From contig JANYER010000272.1 in the NCBI GenBank assembly GCA_025359825.1, forward strand, positions 1 through 32,369: a stretch of 32,369 nucleotides of DNA, written 5' to 3'. Position 1 is the first letter of the stretch; each line of letters starts with the position of its first letter. Source of the DNA: Granulicella sp. GTDB lineage: Bacteria > Acidobacteriota > Terriglobia > Terriglobales > Acidobacteriaceae. A program made the position numbers and the translations under genes. The notes under the pieces are model-generated. The model did no database searches, was not told where the DNA came from, and was given only the letters and a program-made list of their open reading frames with translations. Positions 9,065-19,900 of the stretch are shown here, one piece after another.

Positions 9065-10330
9065 TTATGGATTGAATCTGTCTGGCCAGCGCCAACGCGA
9101 TACCAGGTAGGCCTTGTCGTTCTCGAAGGCGGCGGCGAGGTTTTGAATGTGTTTCTCGGGCGGTTCGCCGGAATCGGAGAGACGGATGTGCGATGCGACC
9201 CAGGCGAGGTAGAGAGGCGTGAGCGCGCCGAGGAGATGTCCGCGGTTGAGCGTTCGCTGACGGTACGCGAGGATGAAGTCGTAGACGATGCGGACCCAGA
9301 GGGCATCGCTCATATGGAAGCGCTCGGCGGGCATGAGCGACAGGTGCTTGAGGCCCACCAGGGAGTTGGGCGGCAGGACAAGCGACCAGATTCCGGAGAG
9401 GTTGGTATAGGCGAGGCGAAAGGCATCGAGCATGGGCTGTACATCGGGCCATGGGACAGTGGAGGCGATTGCAGCCGGGACAGCCTTTGCCGGCTGCAAG
9501 GGACGAACGCGCTGCCAGTAGGTCGCCTTCGCGTCGATATCACTGAAGAGAGAACCTAAGACCACCGCTAACAGTGCATTAAGATCCGTAGGCGGCGGTT
9601 GAGGGGAAGAGTATAGGCCAGTCGGCACCTCAACGATGGTGAAGTTGTTGATGGCTGCTTCGGTGACAGGCCAGACGATTGCGTCTTCTGATCCTAAGGA
9701 CGCCAACGCAGGTCTAGCTCGCAGTGCGAGCCGCTCTGCCATGCGATACGAGAGGCCAAGATCGACGGATAGGGGAAAGCGTGGGAACGCTCCGAAAAGC
9801 GTGCGGGTTAGAGGATAGAGAATGGCTGAGTTGACCAAGCCTTGATGGGAGCCGATTTGATAGTAGGGAACTGCAAGATCGACGTTGCCTGCGAGTACCG
9901 CGACTCCAAGTTTAAGAAGGGAGGCAGGGCTGAGCGAGTCCGACTCTGCGCCGAGGATGAGACAAGCCTTCGCGCCGTGGTCCTGCATGGCCTGGAAGGC
10001 GTAGACGTAGTCTGCAGCGGTGATAAATCGATTTGCGATGGAAAGGGATGAGGCTGGTACGGGCAGTGTCTGAAGATTGGGGAAGCTATCCGCTGCAATT
10101 GCTGCTGCGTCGTATCCGGGTGTTGCAACGAAGACACCCTGTCCGGGATCTTGCCCCTCGAAGGTCTGATTCAAGTGAGACAGAGTGAGGGCGAAGGATT
10201 CGCTGGACCGCGGACTGAGCCATACCAGCAGGCCCTCCAGACTAGCCGGATTACCCAGAGTAGCGGGCGAGCCGTGGGGCTCGGGGTGGAGGGTCGTTCC
10301 AACGTTGCTTGAATTAAGGTCCGTCGTCAT
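9065..10330 (-). CDS. GT-A-like glycosyltransferase distantly resembling glucosylglycerate synthase (GpgS/GT81-like), motifs degenerate
   Basis: ACLILGAESDSLSPASLLKL in the place of a DxD segment; DLAVPYYQ...LVNSAILYPLTRTLFGAFPRFPLSVDLGLSYRMAERL; C-terminal LNRGHLLGALTPLYLAWVASHI...EDNKAYLVSRWRWPDRF-type architecture. Start codon overlaps the treS stop (ATGA). Confidence 0.5.
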   Translation of the reverse strand: MTTDLNSSNVGTTLHPEPHGSPATLGNPASLEGLLVWLSPRSSESFALTLSHLNQTFEGQDPGQGVFVATPGYDAAAIAADSFPNLQTLPVPASSLSIANRFITAADYVYAFQAMQDHGAKACLILGAESDSLSPASLLKLGVAVLAGNVDLAVPYYQIGSHQGLVNSAILYPLTRTLFGAFPRFPLSVDLGLSYRMAERLALRARPALASLGSEDAIVWPVTEAAINNFTIVEVPTGLYSSPQPPPTDLNALLAVVLGSLFSDIDAKATYWQRVRPLQPAKAVPAAIASTVPWPDVQPMLDAFRLAYTNLSGIWSLVLPPNSLVGLKHLSLMPAERFHMSDALWVRIVYDFILAYRQRTLNRGHLLGALTPLYLAWVASHIRLSDSGEPPEKHIQNLAAAFENDKAYLVSRWRWPDRFNP

Positions 10331-12144
10331 CTTTCAGTCTTTCTGGTCAGGTCTGAACGCTGTGCAGTATCGGGAGCATCGGGTGTCAGGGGCACCTGAA
10401 CTTCCGTATCGCCTGGGTGTCGTGCAAGCTCTGCAGCCTCCTCATCGCTGAGTGAGGCGGGCGGTTGGGGGGCCTCTGGTGCGGGTTGCAGCTCCAGCCA
10501 GAAGAACGAGTACGGCGTGAGTGTGACGGCGTAAAGCTGCTGGGAAATGGGTGGAAATGGGACGTAGCCGAGCATTTCTACGGGGACGCACCCTGCAAAT
10601 TGGGCGAGATCGAGTAATGCCGGCTGTGCGAAGCGAGAGAGATTTGCGACGCAGAGGACAGTCTCGATGTGACCGTCGAGAAGAGTGTAGCGACGGAGGT
10701 AGGCTAGGACTTTGCGGTTGGTAGGGCTGAGAAATTCAAGCGTACCGCGACCGAAGACCTGGAAGAGTTTGCGAAGAGCAATCATGTTGCGCGTCCAGTG
10801 GAGCAACGATGACTGGTCCGATAGCTGGGTCTCTACATTGACGGCCTGATAGCCATAGATTGGGTCCATGACGACGGGAAAGTAGAGTCTCTCCGGCACT
10901 GCAGTGGAGAAGCCGGCGTTGCGGTCGGGGTTCCAGTGCATCGGAGTGCGAACGCCGTTGCGGTCGCCGAGATAGATGTTGTCGCCCATGCCAATCTCGT
11001 CTCCGTAGTAGACGATGGGGGTGCCGGGAAAGCTGAAGATCAGGGAGTTGAGAAGTTCGATGCGGCGGCGATTGTTGTCGACCAAGGGAGCGAGGCGGCG
11101 ACGGATTCCTACGTTGATCCGCATCTTGGGATCGGCGGAGTAAGCGTAGTACATGTAGTCGCGCTCGTCGTCGGTTACCATCTCGAGGGTGAGTTCATCG
11201 TGGTTGCGCAGGAAGAGTGCCCACTGACAGTTATCCGGAATGGGGGGCGTCTGGGCCATGATGTCGGTGATGGGAAGGCGGTCTTCCTGACGTAAGGCCA
11301 TGTAGATGCGCGGCATCAAGGGGAAGTGGAAGGCCATGTGACACTCATCCCCGTCGCCAAAGTAGGGACGGACGTCGCTGGGCCACTGGTTGGCTTCCGC
11401 GAGGATAATGCGGTTGGTGTAGTCGGCATCTATGGCGGCGCGGATACGTTTGATGGCGGCATGGGTCTCCGGGAGAGACTCGCAGCGGGTGCCGTCTCGC
11501 TCGTAGAGGTAGGGGATGGCATCCATGCGCAGTGCATCGACGCCCATGTCCAGCCAGAAGCGCATGGCCTTCAGAACCTCTTCCATGACGGCTTCGTTAT
11601 CGAAGTTGAGGTCTGGCTGATGGGAGAAGAAGCGATGCCAGTAGTAGGCACCAGCAACTTCGTCCCAGGCCCAGTTGGACTTCTCCGTGTCTTTGAAGAT
11701 GATGGGCACGTCTCTATAACGTTGGTTGTCCTGGGACCAGACGTAGAAGTCTCGCAGCGGAGAGCCGGAGGGAGCGTTGCGGGCTGCCTGAAACCACGGA
11801 TGTTGATCCGAGGTGTGATTGATCACCAATTCAATGAGCACCTGCATACCGCGTTTGTGAGCTTCATCCAGGAAGGCCTTGAAGTCGGCGAGCGTTCCAT
11901 AGACCGGATTCACGTCTACGTAGTTGGCAATGTCGTAGCCGTCGTCGCGTAGTGGAGACGGAAAAAATGGAAGCAACCAGAGACAGGTCACTCCGAGGTC
12001 CTGGAGGTAGTCGAGACGGGAGATCAAGCCGGGAAAGTCGCCCACTCCGTCGCCGTTGGAATCCTGAAAGGCACGAACGTGCAACTCATAGATAATCGCG
12101 TCTTTGAACCATAGGACATCGGTCGCACTGCCGGCTTTCTTCAC
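10327..12144 (-). CDS. treS: Trehalose synthase / maltose alpha-D-glucosyltransferase (GH13)
   Basis: WFKDAIIYELHVRAFQDSNGDGVGDFPGLISRLDYLQDLGVTCLWLLPFFPSPLRDDGYDIANY, DMGVDALRMDAIPYLYERDGT, ILAEANQWP, LFLRNHDELTLEMVTDDERDYMY, PIVYYGDEIGMGDNIYLGDRNGVRTPMHW. GTG start. Confidence 0.93.
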   Translation of the reverse strand: MKKAGSATDVLWFKDAIIYELHVRAFQDSNGDGVGDFPGLISRLDYLQDLGVTCLWLLPFFPSPLRDDGYDIANYVDVNPVYGTLADFKAFLDEAHKRGMQVLIELVINHTSDQHPWFQAARNAPSGSPLRDFYVWSQDNQRYRDVPIIFKDTEKSNWAWDEVAGAYYWHRFFSHQPDLNFDNEAVMEEVLKAMRFWLDMGVDALRMDAIPYLYERDGTRCESLPETHAAIKRIRAAIDADYTNRIILAEANQWPSDVRPYFGDGDECHMAFHFPLMPRIYMALRQEDRLPITDIMAQTPPIPDNCQWALFLRNHDELTLEMVTDDERDYMYYAYSADPKMRINVGIRRRLAPLVDNNRRRIELLNSLIFSFPGTPIVYYGDEIGMGDNIYLGDRNGVRTPMHWNPDRNAGFSTAVPERLYFPVVMDPIYGYQAVNVETQLSDQSSLLHWTRNMIALRKLFQVFGRGTLEFLSPTNRKVLAYLRRYTLLDGHIETVLCVANLSRFAQPALLDLAQFAGCVPVEMLGYVPFPPISQQLYAVTLTPYSFFWLELQPAPEAPQPPASLSDEEAAELARHPGDTEVQVPLTPDAPDTAQRSDLTRKTER

Positions 12145-12467
12145 TCGGAGAACCTCTCTTACTTACCGAACCTCATTACCGAAATTCGAGCTGATGCATT
12201 ATGACCTATTGTCCTTGTGATTGCGGCGAGAGAGTTCGGGGTAGTCCAATCCAATCAATGTGATGCGATCCACAGGCCAGTCGTTTGCCTGTCGTGATCT
12301 TCACCCGCTCAAAATGGTGTTTTCAAGGGACTTAGACGATGGGTTTTATGACGTACAACCCCATCCTGGTTTTGCGACTCTAAACCCACTTCTGAATCAG
12401 TTTGAGTCACGCAATGCCTATGCGTGAACTGTGACATTTGAGCCGCATCTCAGATTGGCTATTGATC

Positions 12468-15137
12468 ATGCTTCGTACTCCCGTTTCTACCTATCGACTC
12501 CAACTTCACAAAGATTTCGCGTTTGACGATGCAGGCCGCATTGCGGATTATTTGGCTGAACTCGGCGTAACTCACATCTATAGTTCCCCGTACCTGATGT
12601 CCGCACCGGGGAGTACGCATGGCTACGATGTCGTGGACCATCAACGCGTGGATGAGGAGTTGGGTGGAGCTGAAGGCCACGAGCGATTCTGCCATCGTCT
12701 GCATGAGCTTGGCCTAGGGCAAGTTCTGGATCTTGTGCCGAACCACATGTCGCTCCGGCGCGAGAACCGCTTCTGGTGGGATGTACTGGAGAACGGGACT
12801 TCGAGCCGCTACGCATCGTTCTTTGATATCGACTGGCAATCTCACGAAGAGCGTCTTAGAAATAAAGTTATGCTACCAATTCTTGCCGATCACTATGGGA
12901 GGGTGCTGGATAGTGAAGGTATCAAGCTCACACGCGACGGAGGGTTGTTCTACGTTGAATGTGCCGGGCAGGAACTGCCGATTGCGCCGCCCACACTGCC
13001 CTCTATTCTGAGTCGCGCGGCGGAGTATGCGAAGTCGGACACGCTCAATTTTCTGGCTGTTGCCTTTAGACGCCTTCCGGCTCCGGAGTACGTTGACCGG
13101 CGCACTATTCTTGGACGTCATCGCGATAAGACGGTCCTGTATGGCTTACTGCAGCGACTGTGCGAGGAAGATTCCAATGTCCGTGAACAACTTGATGCGG
13201 TCGTGGCGGAGATTAACTCGAACAAGGACGCGCTGGATGATCTGCTGAATCAGCAAAATTACCGCCTCTCCTATTGGAAGGCCGCAGATCAGCAGCTTGG
13301 GTATCGCAGATTCTTCGATGTCAATTCGCTAATCGGCGTGCGGATGGAGCGAGAGCACGTATTCGAAGAGACGCATGCCCTGGTGCTGGATTGGCTGGAA
13401 CGAGGCATGCTGGATGGTGTGCGGGTGGACTATCCGGATGGGCTGCGCGACCCGCACCAATACTTCCAACGCCTGCGCGAACGTGCACCCCATGCATGGA
13501 TCGTAGGCGAGAAGATTCTGGAGCCGAACGAGTTCCTGCCGGCAAGCTGGCCGATCCAAGGTACCAGCGGCTATGACTTTCTTAATATGGCACTCGGCGT
13601 GTTGGTACGGCCAGAGGGTCTGGCTGAGCTCGATACGGTGTATTCCGACTTTATTGGTGGGAGCGCTTCCTTTGCAGCGATTGCACACGAAAAAAAGATT
13701 GCAATCGCAAAGGAATCGCTCGGCAGCGACGTCAACCGATTAACCTCCTTGCTGGTAGAGATCTGCGAGTGCAACCGCAATCAGCGGGACTACACACGAG
13801 CGGAGATGCGACGGGCAATTCGCGAGCTGGCAGCTTGCTTTCCTACCTATCGCAGCTACGTGCTCCCCGAGCGTAACGAAATTACTGTTGCCGACAGAAT
13901 TGTGATTGCGCAGGCCATCGAATGTGCAAAGTCTAAGCGACAGGACATCGACGCAGACCTATTCGACTTTATGCACGAGATTCTTACGCTGGGTGTGACC
14001 GGCAAGCTGGAGACTGAGTTCTTGCTGCGTTTTCAGCAATTTACTGGTCCAGTGATGGCTAAAGGTGTGGAAGATACAGCGTTCTACTGCTACAACCGAC
14101 TGACCGGCATGAATGAAGTGGGAGGTGATCCGGGACGAGATGGGTTGTCGGTCGAAGACTTTCACGTCTATTGCGCCAAGATGCAGGCTAACCATCCTCT
14201 AACGATGACGACGCTTTCTACGCATGACACCAAGCGGAGCGACGATGTGCGTGCCCGGCTTGCGACGCTTACTGAACTACCCGGCCACTTCAAAGCGGCC
14301 GTGCATCGGTGGTCGAGGATGAATGCAGAGTTCCATGCGGTTCATGCCAATGGCGGCCCGATCTTCGATCGCAATAGTGAGTACTTCTACTACCAGACGC
14401 TGATCGGTGCATGGCCGATTGAGCTTGACCGGATTACCTCGTATATGGAAAAAGCGATGCGGGAGGCCAGGCAGCAAACCTCGTGGTCGGCCAACAATGT
14501 CGACTTTGAAGCGGAGATGAGGAGCTTTATCGAGAAGACGCTGCAGCATGAGCCATTCCTGAAAGAGCTGGAACAGTTTGTGGAGTTCGTGCGGCCCGCG
14601 GGGCGGGTGAACTCCTTAGCGCAGACTCTAATGAAGAGCACCGCACCGGGTGTCCCAGACCTATACCAGGGCGCAGAGTTGTGGGACTTGAGCCTGGTAG
14701 ATCCTGACAATCGCAGGCCGGTTGACTACGCTCTGCGCTGCAGACTGCTGAATGAGATGAAGAGAATGTCAGTCGAACAGGTGATGGAGAGGATGGATGA
14801 GGGATTACCGAAGTTGTGGACGATCTATCATTCCTTGCAGTTGCGGCGCGTACACCCTGATTGGTTCGGCGCGGAAGGGGCGTACCGTCCTCTTCGGATT
14901 AGCGGAACGAAAAAAGACCATGCTCTGGCCTATTTACGAGGTGGAAATGTCATTACTCTGGTGCCACGTTTCACGATCAAGCTGCGCGAAAATTGGGGAA
15001 ATACCGGTGTGGCATTGCCGCAGGGAGAATGGCGAAATCGGTTGACTGGCGGAGTAATCAGCGGTGGCCGGGTGTCCGTCGAAGCACTACTGCGAGAGTT
15101 TCCAGTTGCGCTGCTGGTACGCGAAGGTCAGGCTTGA
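12468..15137 (+). CDS. treY: Maltooligosyl trehalose synthase
   Basis: PVSTYRLQLHKDFAFDDA, YLAELGVTHIYSSPYL, GSTHGYDVVDH, VLDLVPNHM, DGVRVDYPDGLRDPHQYFQRL, WIVGEKILEPNE, GTSGYDFLN, TLSTHDTKRSDDVRARL, PGVPDLYQGAELWDLSLVDPDNRRPVDY. ORF opens at 12438 but ATG 12468 is the more likely start. Confidence 0.94.
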   Translation: MLRTPVSTYRLQLHKDFAFDDAGRIADYLAELGVTHIYSSPYLMSAPGSTHGYDVVDHQRVDEELGGAEGHERFCHRLHELGLGQVLDLVPNHMSLRRENRFWWDVLENGTSSRYASFFDIDWQSHEERLRNKVMLPILADHYGRVLDSEGIKLTRDGGLFYVECAGQELPIAPPTLPSILSRAAEYAKSDTLNFLAVAFRRLPAPEYVDRRTILGRHRDKTVLYGLLQRLCEEDSNVREQLDAVVAEINSNKDALDDLLNQQNYRLSYWKAADQQLGYRRFFDVNSLIGVRMEREHVFEETHALVLDWLERGMLDGVRVDYPDGLRDPHQYFQRLRERAPHAWIVGEKILEPNEFLPASWPIQGTSGYDFLNMALGVLVRPEGLAELDTVYSDFIGGSASFAAIAHEKKIAIAKESLGSDVNRLTSLLVEICECNRNQRDYTRAEMRRAIRELAACFPTYRSYVLPERNEITVADRIVIAQAIECAKSKRQDIDADLFDFMHEILTLGVTGKLETEFLLRFQQFTGPVMAKGVEDTAFYCYNRLTGMNEVGGDPGRDGLSVEDFHVYCAKMQANHPLTMTTLSTHDTKRSDDVRARLATLTELPGHFKAAVHRWSRMNAEFHAVHANGGPIFDRNSEYFYYQTLIGAWPIELDRITSYMEKAMREARQQTSWSANNVDFEAEMRSFIEKTLQHEPFLKELEQFVEFVRPAGRVNSLAQTLMKSTAPGVPDLYQGAELWDLSLVDPDNRRPVDYALRCRLLNEMKRMSVEQVMERMDEGLPKLWTIYHSLQLRRVHPDWFGAEGAYRPLRISGTKKDHALAYLRGGNVITLVPRFTIKLRENWGNTGVALPQGEWRNRLTGGVISGGRVSVEALLREFPVALLVREGQA

Positions 15138-15176
15138 TGTAGTTTTATAAGCTGAGGGTGGAGGATCGAAGGCACG

Positions 15177-16916
15177 ATGCATAGCTTTAGTGTGTGGGCC
15201 CCCAAGATCAAGCGGCTGGCGGTGAAGGTGGGCCAGCAGACTTATCCGATGAGTGGTCCGAACGAGCAAGGCTATTGGAATGCCTCAGTGGACGAGGCGG
15301 TTGCCGGATCGGATTACGCGTTTTTGCTGGACAGCGATACGACGGCTTATCCCGACCCGCGCAGTGCCTGGCAGCCGCATGGTGTACATGGCGCTTCGCG
15401 GATTGTTGATCAAAGTGCTTTCTGCTGGACCGATCAAGCGTGGCAGACACCGCCGCTGGAAACCGCGATCCTCTACGAGCTCCACGTAGGAACGTTTACG
15501 CCGCAAGGCACGTTCGATGCTGCGGTGGAGCGGCTCGACTATCTGGTTGCGTTGGGGATCACACATGTTGAGCTGCTGCCGATCACGGAGTTTCCAGGAG
15601 ATTTTGGTTGGGGATACGATGGCGTTTCTCTATTCGCGGTGCGCCATCAGTATGGCGGCCCAGACGGGCTCAAGCGGCTTGTCGATCAGTGTCATCAACA
15701 CGGACTCGCGGTGATTGTCGATGTGGTCTACAACCACTTCGGACCGGTAGGGAATTACGCGAACAAGTTTGGCTTCTATCAAAGTGACAGACACCATACG
15801 CCGTGGGGCGAGGCCATCAACTTTGAGAGCGGCGGTAGCGACGAGGTGCGGCGCTTTTTTTGTGACAACGCAATCATGTTCCTGGCTGACTATCACGTGG
15901 ACGGGCTGCGCCTGGATGCGGTGCATGAGTTTATCGATCAGTCCGCGATTCACTTCATGGAGCAGCTTGCCATTGAGGTAGACGCTCTCTCCAAAAAGCT
16001 GGGACATCGGAAGGTCCTGATCGCAGAGAGTGATCTGAACGACCCACGCTTGGTCACACCGCGCGATCAGAGAGGATATGGGCTGGATGCGCAATGGAGT
16101 GATGACTTTCATCATGCGCTCTTTACCATCCTCCACCCTTCGGAGAAGACCGGTTACTACGCCGATTTCGGGTCTCTAGCCATGCTTGCCAAGGCACTGA
16201 AAGAAGCGTTCGTCTACGACGGGCAATACTCGTTGTACCGGGGCCACTCGCATGGCCGTTCTGCCCAGGGTCTATCGCTACATCGCTTTCTTGGATACAT
16301 CCAGAATCACGATCAGGTTGGCAATCGCGCAACGGGCGACCGTCTCGAACACATCATCGGGCCGGAGCTCTCCAAGGTAGCGGCTGGGCTGGTGTTGATG
16401 GCGCCTTTTATCCCGATGCTGTTTCAGGGAGAGGAGTTTGCGGCGTCCAGCCCGTTCCAGTTCTTTGCGCACCATGAAGAGGCGGAGCTGGCAAAGGCTG
16501 TCTCTGAGGGCCGCAAGCGTGACTTTGCAGCTTTTGGATGGCATCCGGATTCGGTGCCAGACCCCGAGAGCCAAGCGACTTTTGAACGCTCCACTCTGAA
16601 GTGGGACGAGGTGACGATGCCGCCGCATCAGGAGATGCTGACGTGGTACACCGACCTCATCCGTCTACGCCGGGCGACTCCGGGCTTGAATGTTGGAGAT
16701 GCAAGCACGATTGAAATTACGTTTGACGAGTCGGAGCGTTGGCTGGTTATGGATCGCGGAGCAATTCAGGTTGTGTGCAATTTCAGCGATGCTGTGCAAA
16801 CGTTGCCGTGTAAGCCAAACGCCAGCCTGCTGCTGGCTTCCTCATCGGAGGTGCGTTGCGCTGAGTCAAATGTCGTTCTGCCAGCACGGAGCCTGGCGAT
16901 TACAACCGCACTCTAG
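15177..16916 (+). CDS. treZ: Malto-oligosyltrehalose trehalohydrolase
   Basis: ILYELHVGTFTPQGTFDAAVERLDYLVALGITHVELLPITEFPGDFGWGYDGVSLFAV, VIVDVVYNHFGPVGNY, DGLRLDAVHEFIDQ, LIAESDLNDPRLV, YIQNHDQVGNRATGDR, MLFQGEEFAASSPFQFFAHHEE. Confidence 0.94.
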   Translation: MHSFSVWAPKIKRLAVKVGQQTYPMSGPNEQGYWNASVDEAVAGSDYAFLLDSDTTAYPDPRSAWQPHGVHGASRIVDQSAFCWTDQAWQTPPLETAILYELHVGTFTPQGTFDAAVERLDYLVALGITHVELLPITEFPGDFGWGYDGVSLFAVRHQYGGPDGLKRLVDQCHQHGLAVIVDVVYNHFGPVGNYANKFGFYQSDRHHTPWGEAINFESGGSDEVRRFFCDNAIMFLADYHVDGLRLDAVHEFIDQSAIHFMEQLAIEVDALSKKLGHRKVLIAESDLNDPRLVTPRDQRGYGLDAQWSDDFHHALFTILHPSEKTGYYADFGSLAMLAKALKEAFVYDGQYSLYRGHSHGRSAQGLSLHRFLGYIQNHDQVGNRATGDRLEHIIGPELSKVAAGLVLMAPFIPMLFQGEEFAASSPFQFFAHHEEAELAKAVSEGRKRDFAAFGWHPDSVPDPESQATFERSTLKWDEVTMPPHQEMLTWYTDLIRLRRATPGLNVGDASTIEITFDESERWLVMDRGAIQVVCNFSDAVQTLPCKPNASLLLASSSEVRCAESNVVLPARSLAITTAL

Positions 16917-19900
16917 TGTTTAGCTTCCTTCAACACGGAGCGGGTCTGGAGGCTGCGAATGTGCGTCCGGCTGAGGGGTCGCTCGTGCAGCAGAAGTTCC
17001 GAAGCGAGTACTTTCGGGTTCTCGTGGAACCAATGTTGGAAGGCATCTTCACACAAGATATTGGTGATTGCCATCAGTGACATGCCTTGATGATGGGCCA
17101 TCCATGATCGAACGAACAGTGGATTTCTCCGGTCGCTGAAATCTACGGCTTCGTAGAATCCATAGTCTCCGACCCATCCTTTCGCTTTCATCGTTTCCAG
17201 GTTCGCAAACGCTTGCTTGCGCGCAAAGGGCATCGCCAAGAAGGTGGAGTATGGAGAGATAACTGGGCCGTCTTCAGCGCCATACTTCAATGCCAGATTT
17301 GGAACGCCCCATGCGCGATAGAGGTATCGGCCCTGTGGATCGGTCTGACCGAAGCCAGATTCGGAAATGCCCCACGGAATTCCCCGAACGTGTTTGCGTT
17401 GAATTTCGACGACAGAATCCAGCGTTCGGGATACAAGACTATTGGGGTAAGTCCTCATCCAAAGGGCGGGCATCATGTACTCGAACATGGTGCCCGTCCA
17501 CGAGATAAGTGCAGCACAGCCGTTGACAGAGGTGTGGGTCCGATCCAGGCGGAACCAGGCACTTTGAGGAATGTCTCCCGTGGCAATGGCGAGGAAGTAT
17601 GCCATGCGGGCTTCCGAAGCAAAAAGGTCGTAGCATGAATTAATAATTTCGCCACGGTCATCATCGTAGCCAATCGACAGCAGCGATCTGGATGGAACGA
17701 AGAGGAAGTCGAAGCGCATGTCGTCTGCGAATTGCTCCGCTAGCCGAGAGATACGCAGGATAGTGTGGAGGAGTAGTCCTAGGCGCTCGACTACGGCTGG
17801 AAGGAGGTTGGCCAGTTCGCGGGCGGCCTCCCTGTGCTGCGATTCTTCCCATTGAGCGCAGAGTTTTTGAAGCGCACGGACTGCGTCCTGTGCTTCCGCT
17901 AAGACCGGGACCGATTGCTGATTAAATGCCAGCTTGCGAAACTCTGGGCTGCTGGTGATCGAATTAAAGCGAGGGAACAACCATGGGGTGTACTGCGCTA
18001 TAAAGGAGTTCGCAGCGTCTTGCCGACGAGCCATTTCTTCAGCTAGCCATGTATCAGATGTTGTGCCGGATTTCTGCTGGATTGCATCTGTGGAATTGAG
18101 GGACCACTCGAGGAGTGTGGAGTTTAGGAGAGGCTGCTTGAGCAGGTCTTGGGTGCCACCATGAAGCGTACGCATAGCAGCGGCGAGGTTTCCGCTATCG
18201 ACCGTCGATATGATGCGGGGAATGATGGGTTTCAGGGTCTCGATGTCATACCAGTTATAGATGTGGCCGTGATGCTTCTCTAACGTCTCATAGGTTCGCA
18301 GTGTGTTGAGCGTAAGAGTCGCGAACTGATCCAGTGTTATGAAGCCTAGTTTTAGCGCGGCCTGTCGGGCGTTGATCAACATGCCGAGGTTGGTGGGGGA
18401 GAGGGTTCGAACCTGTCTCAGATCTTTCTCTTCAACATTGTCGGGGATGAGCCAATGATTTTGCGCTCCCCCAAACTCGGAGAAGTATCTCCACGTGAGA
18501 AGGGCGTAGTCGTTTAAGACGTGGCGCTCTCGCGTCGACAAGGATTTTGTTGAGCTGCGAAGAGGTGAATCGAGCCAGACGGCGATGAGTGGAGCGATGG
18601 CCCACAGAAACAGGATGGGGCCCGCAGCAATGAGCGTCGTAGGGCGAATGATGCCGATGAGTATGGCGAGGATGATCGAGAGCGCCGGGCTCAGGGATAG
18701 GTACAAATCCAGCGTGCTTCGCGAACTGGATGATTCGGACTGGGCTGCTGTTTCCCATTCCAGCAGGCGTTTGCCTGTTATATGTCGTCGCACCATGGAG
18801 CGGATGATTGCGTCCAGCGATAGGAGGGTTTGCTGGAAGATGAACGTAAGGGTCAGCAGGTTGAAGCCGAGGGAGCCCAGGAAGGTTCGGATGCTGTCCT
18901 CAGCTGCGTCCGCGCTCTTTGTTGCTACGGCGCGCGAGAGACCGAAGACCAGTTCTACAACGACCGGTGCCAGCAGAAGGGTGAGGGTAACGAAGGTCCA
19001 GTACCAGGGCGGGCCCGGTAGAAAGAGCCAGCCGCAGATCAGTAGGAGAAAAGTAATCGGCTCGACCAGGCTGCGGCGCAGGTTATCGAAGATCTTCCAG
19101 CGAGAGATGACGTTGATGGGGTTGGCGACATACTTGCCCGACTCATCGGGAACTTTATCGAGGAGCCACTGTGCAATCTGCCAATCGCCACGTACCCAAC
19201 GGTGTTTGCGGCGCGTGTAGGCTGAGTGGCGGGACGGATAGTCGTCTATCAATTCGACGTCGCTGGCCAGACCCACGCGAGCGTAGGAGCCTTCGATCAG
19301 ATCATGCGAGAGGAGGGTATTGCGTGGGAAGCGATGGTCGAGCACCTGATGGAAGATGGCAACTTCGTAGATACCTTTGCCTGCGAAGATGCCTTCGCCG
19401 AAGAGATCCTGATAGACGTCGGAGACGGCGCGTGTGTAGATGTCGAAGCCGGTCTCTCCTGAGTAAAGTGCTGCTAGGCGCGAACGGGAGGCGGAGGCTA
19501 CGCTGACTCCTACGCGCGGTTGCAGAATTCCATAGCCGGCAGTGACGATTCTCGATCGCGAGTCGACGATGCCTTGATTTAATGGGTGCGCCATTGCCCC
19601 TACTAACCGAGCGGCTGTGCCGCGCGGGAGCTTGGTGTCCGAGTCGAGCGTGATGACGTAACGAACTTTGCTAAGTGCATCGATGGGCCCGACCTTTACC
19701 GGAAAGCTATCGAAGGCACCCAGCAAGAGTTGGTTGAGATCGAGCAGCTTGCCTCGCTTCCGCTCCCAGCCCATCCATACACCCTGGCGGCGATTGTAGA
19801 TCCTGTGACGATGCAGCAGCAGAAAGCCTCCGCCTCCAAGCCAATCCGAGTACTTTGCGTTGAGCTCGTTGGTTAGCTTGACTGCGAGATCGACCAGATC

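Noticed and set aside
9005-9559. 184-aa plus ORF opposite the GT gene
   Set aside because: Opposite a better supported CDS; no motif recognised.
11326-11952. 208-aa plus ORF inside treS
   Set aside because: Val/Gly-rich antisense translation of treS, no independent support.
12333-12362. Possible hairpin GATGGGTTTT...AACCCCATC in the treS/treY divergent region
   Set aside because: Short imperfect stem with a bulge and long loop; no poly-T tail and not convincingly better than chance.
18585-19220. 211-aa plus ORF opposite the glucan synthase gene
   Set aside because: Antisense shadow; Arg/Ser-rich, no motif.
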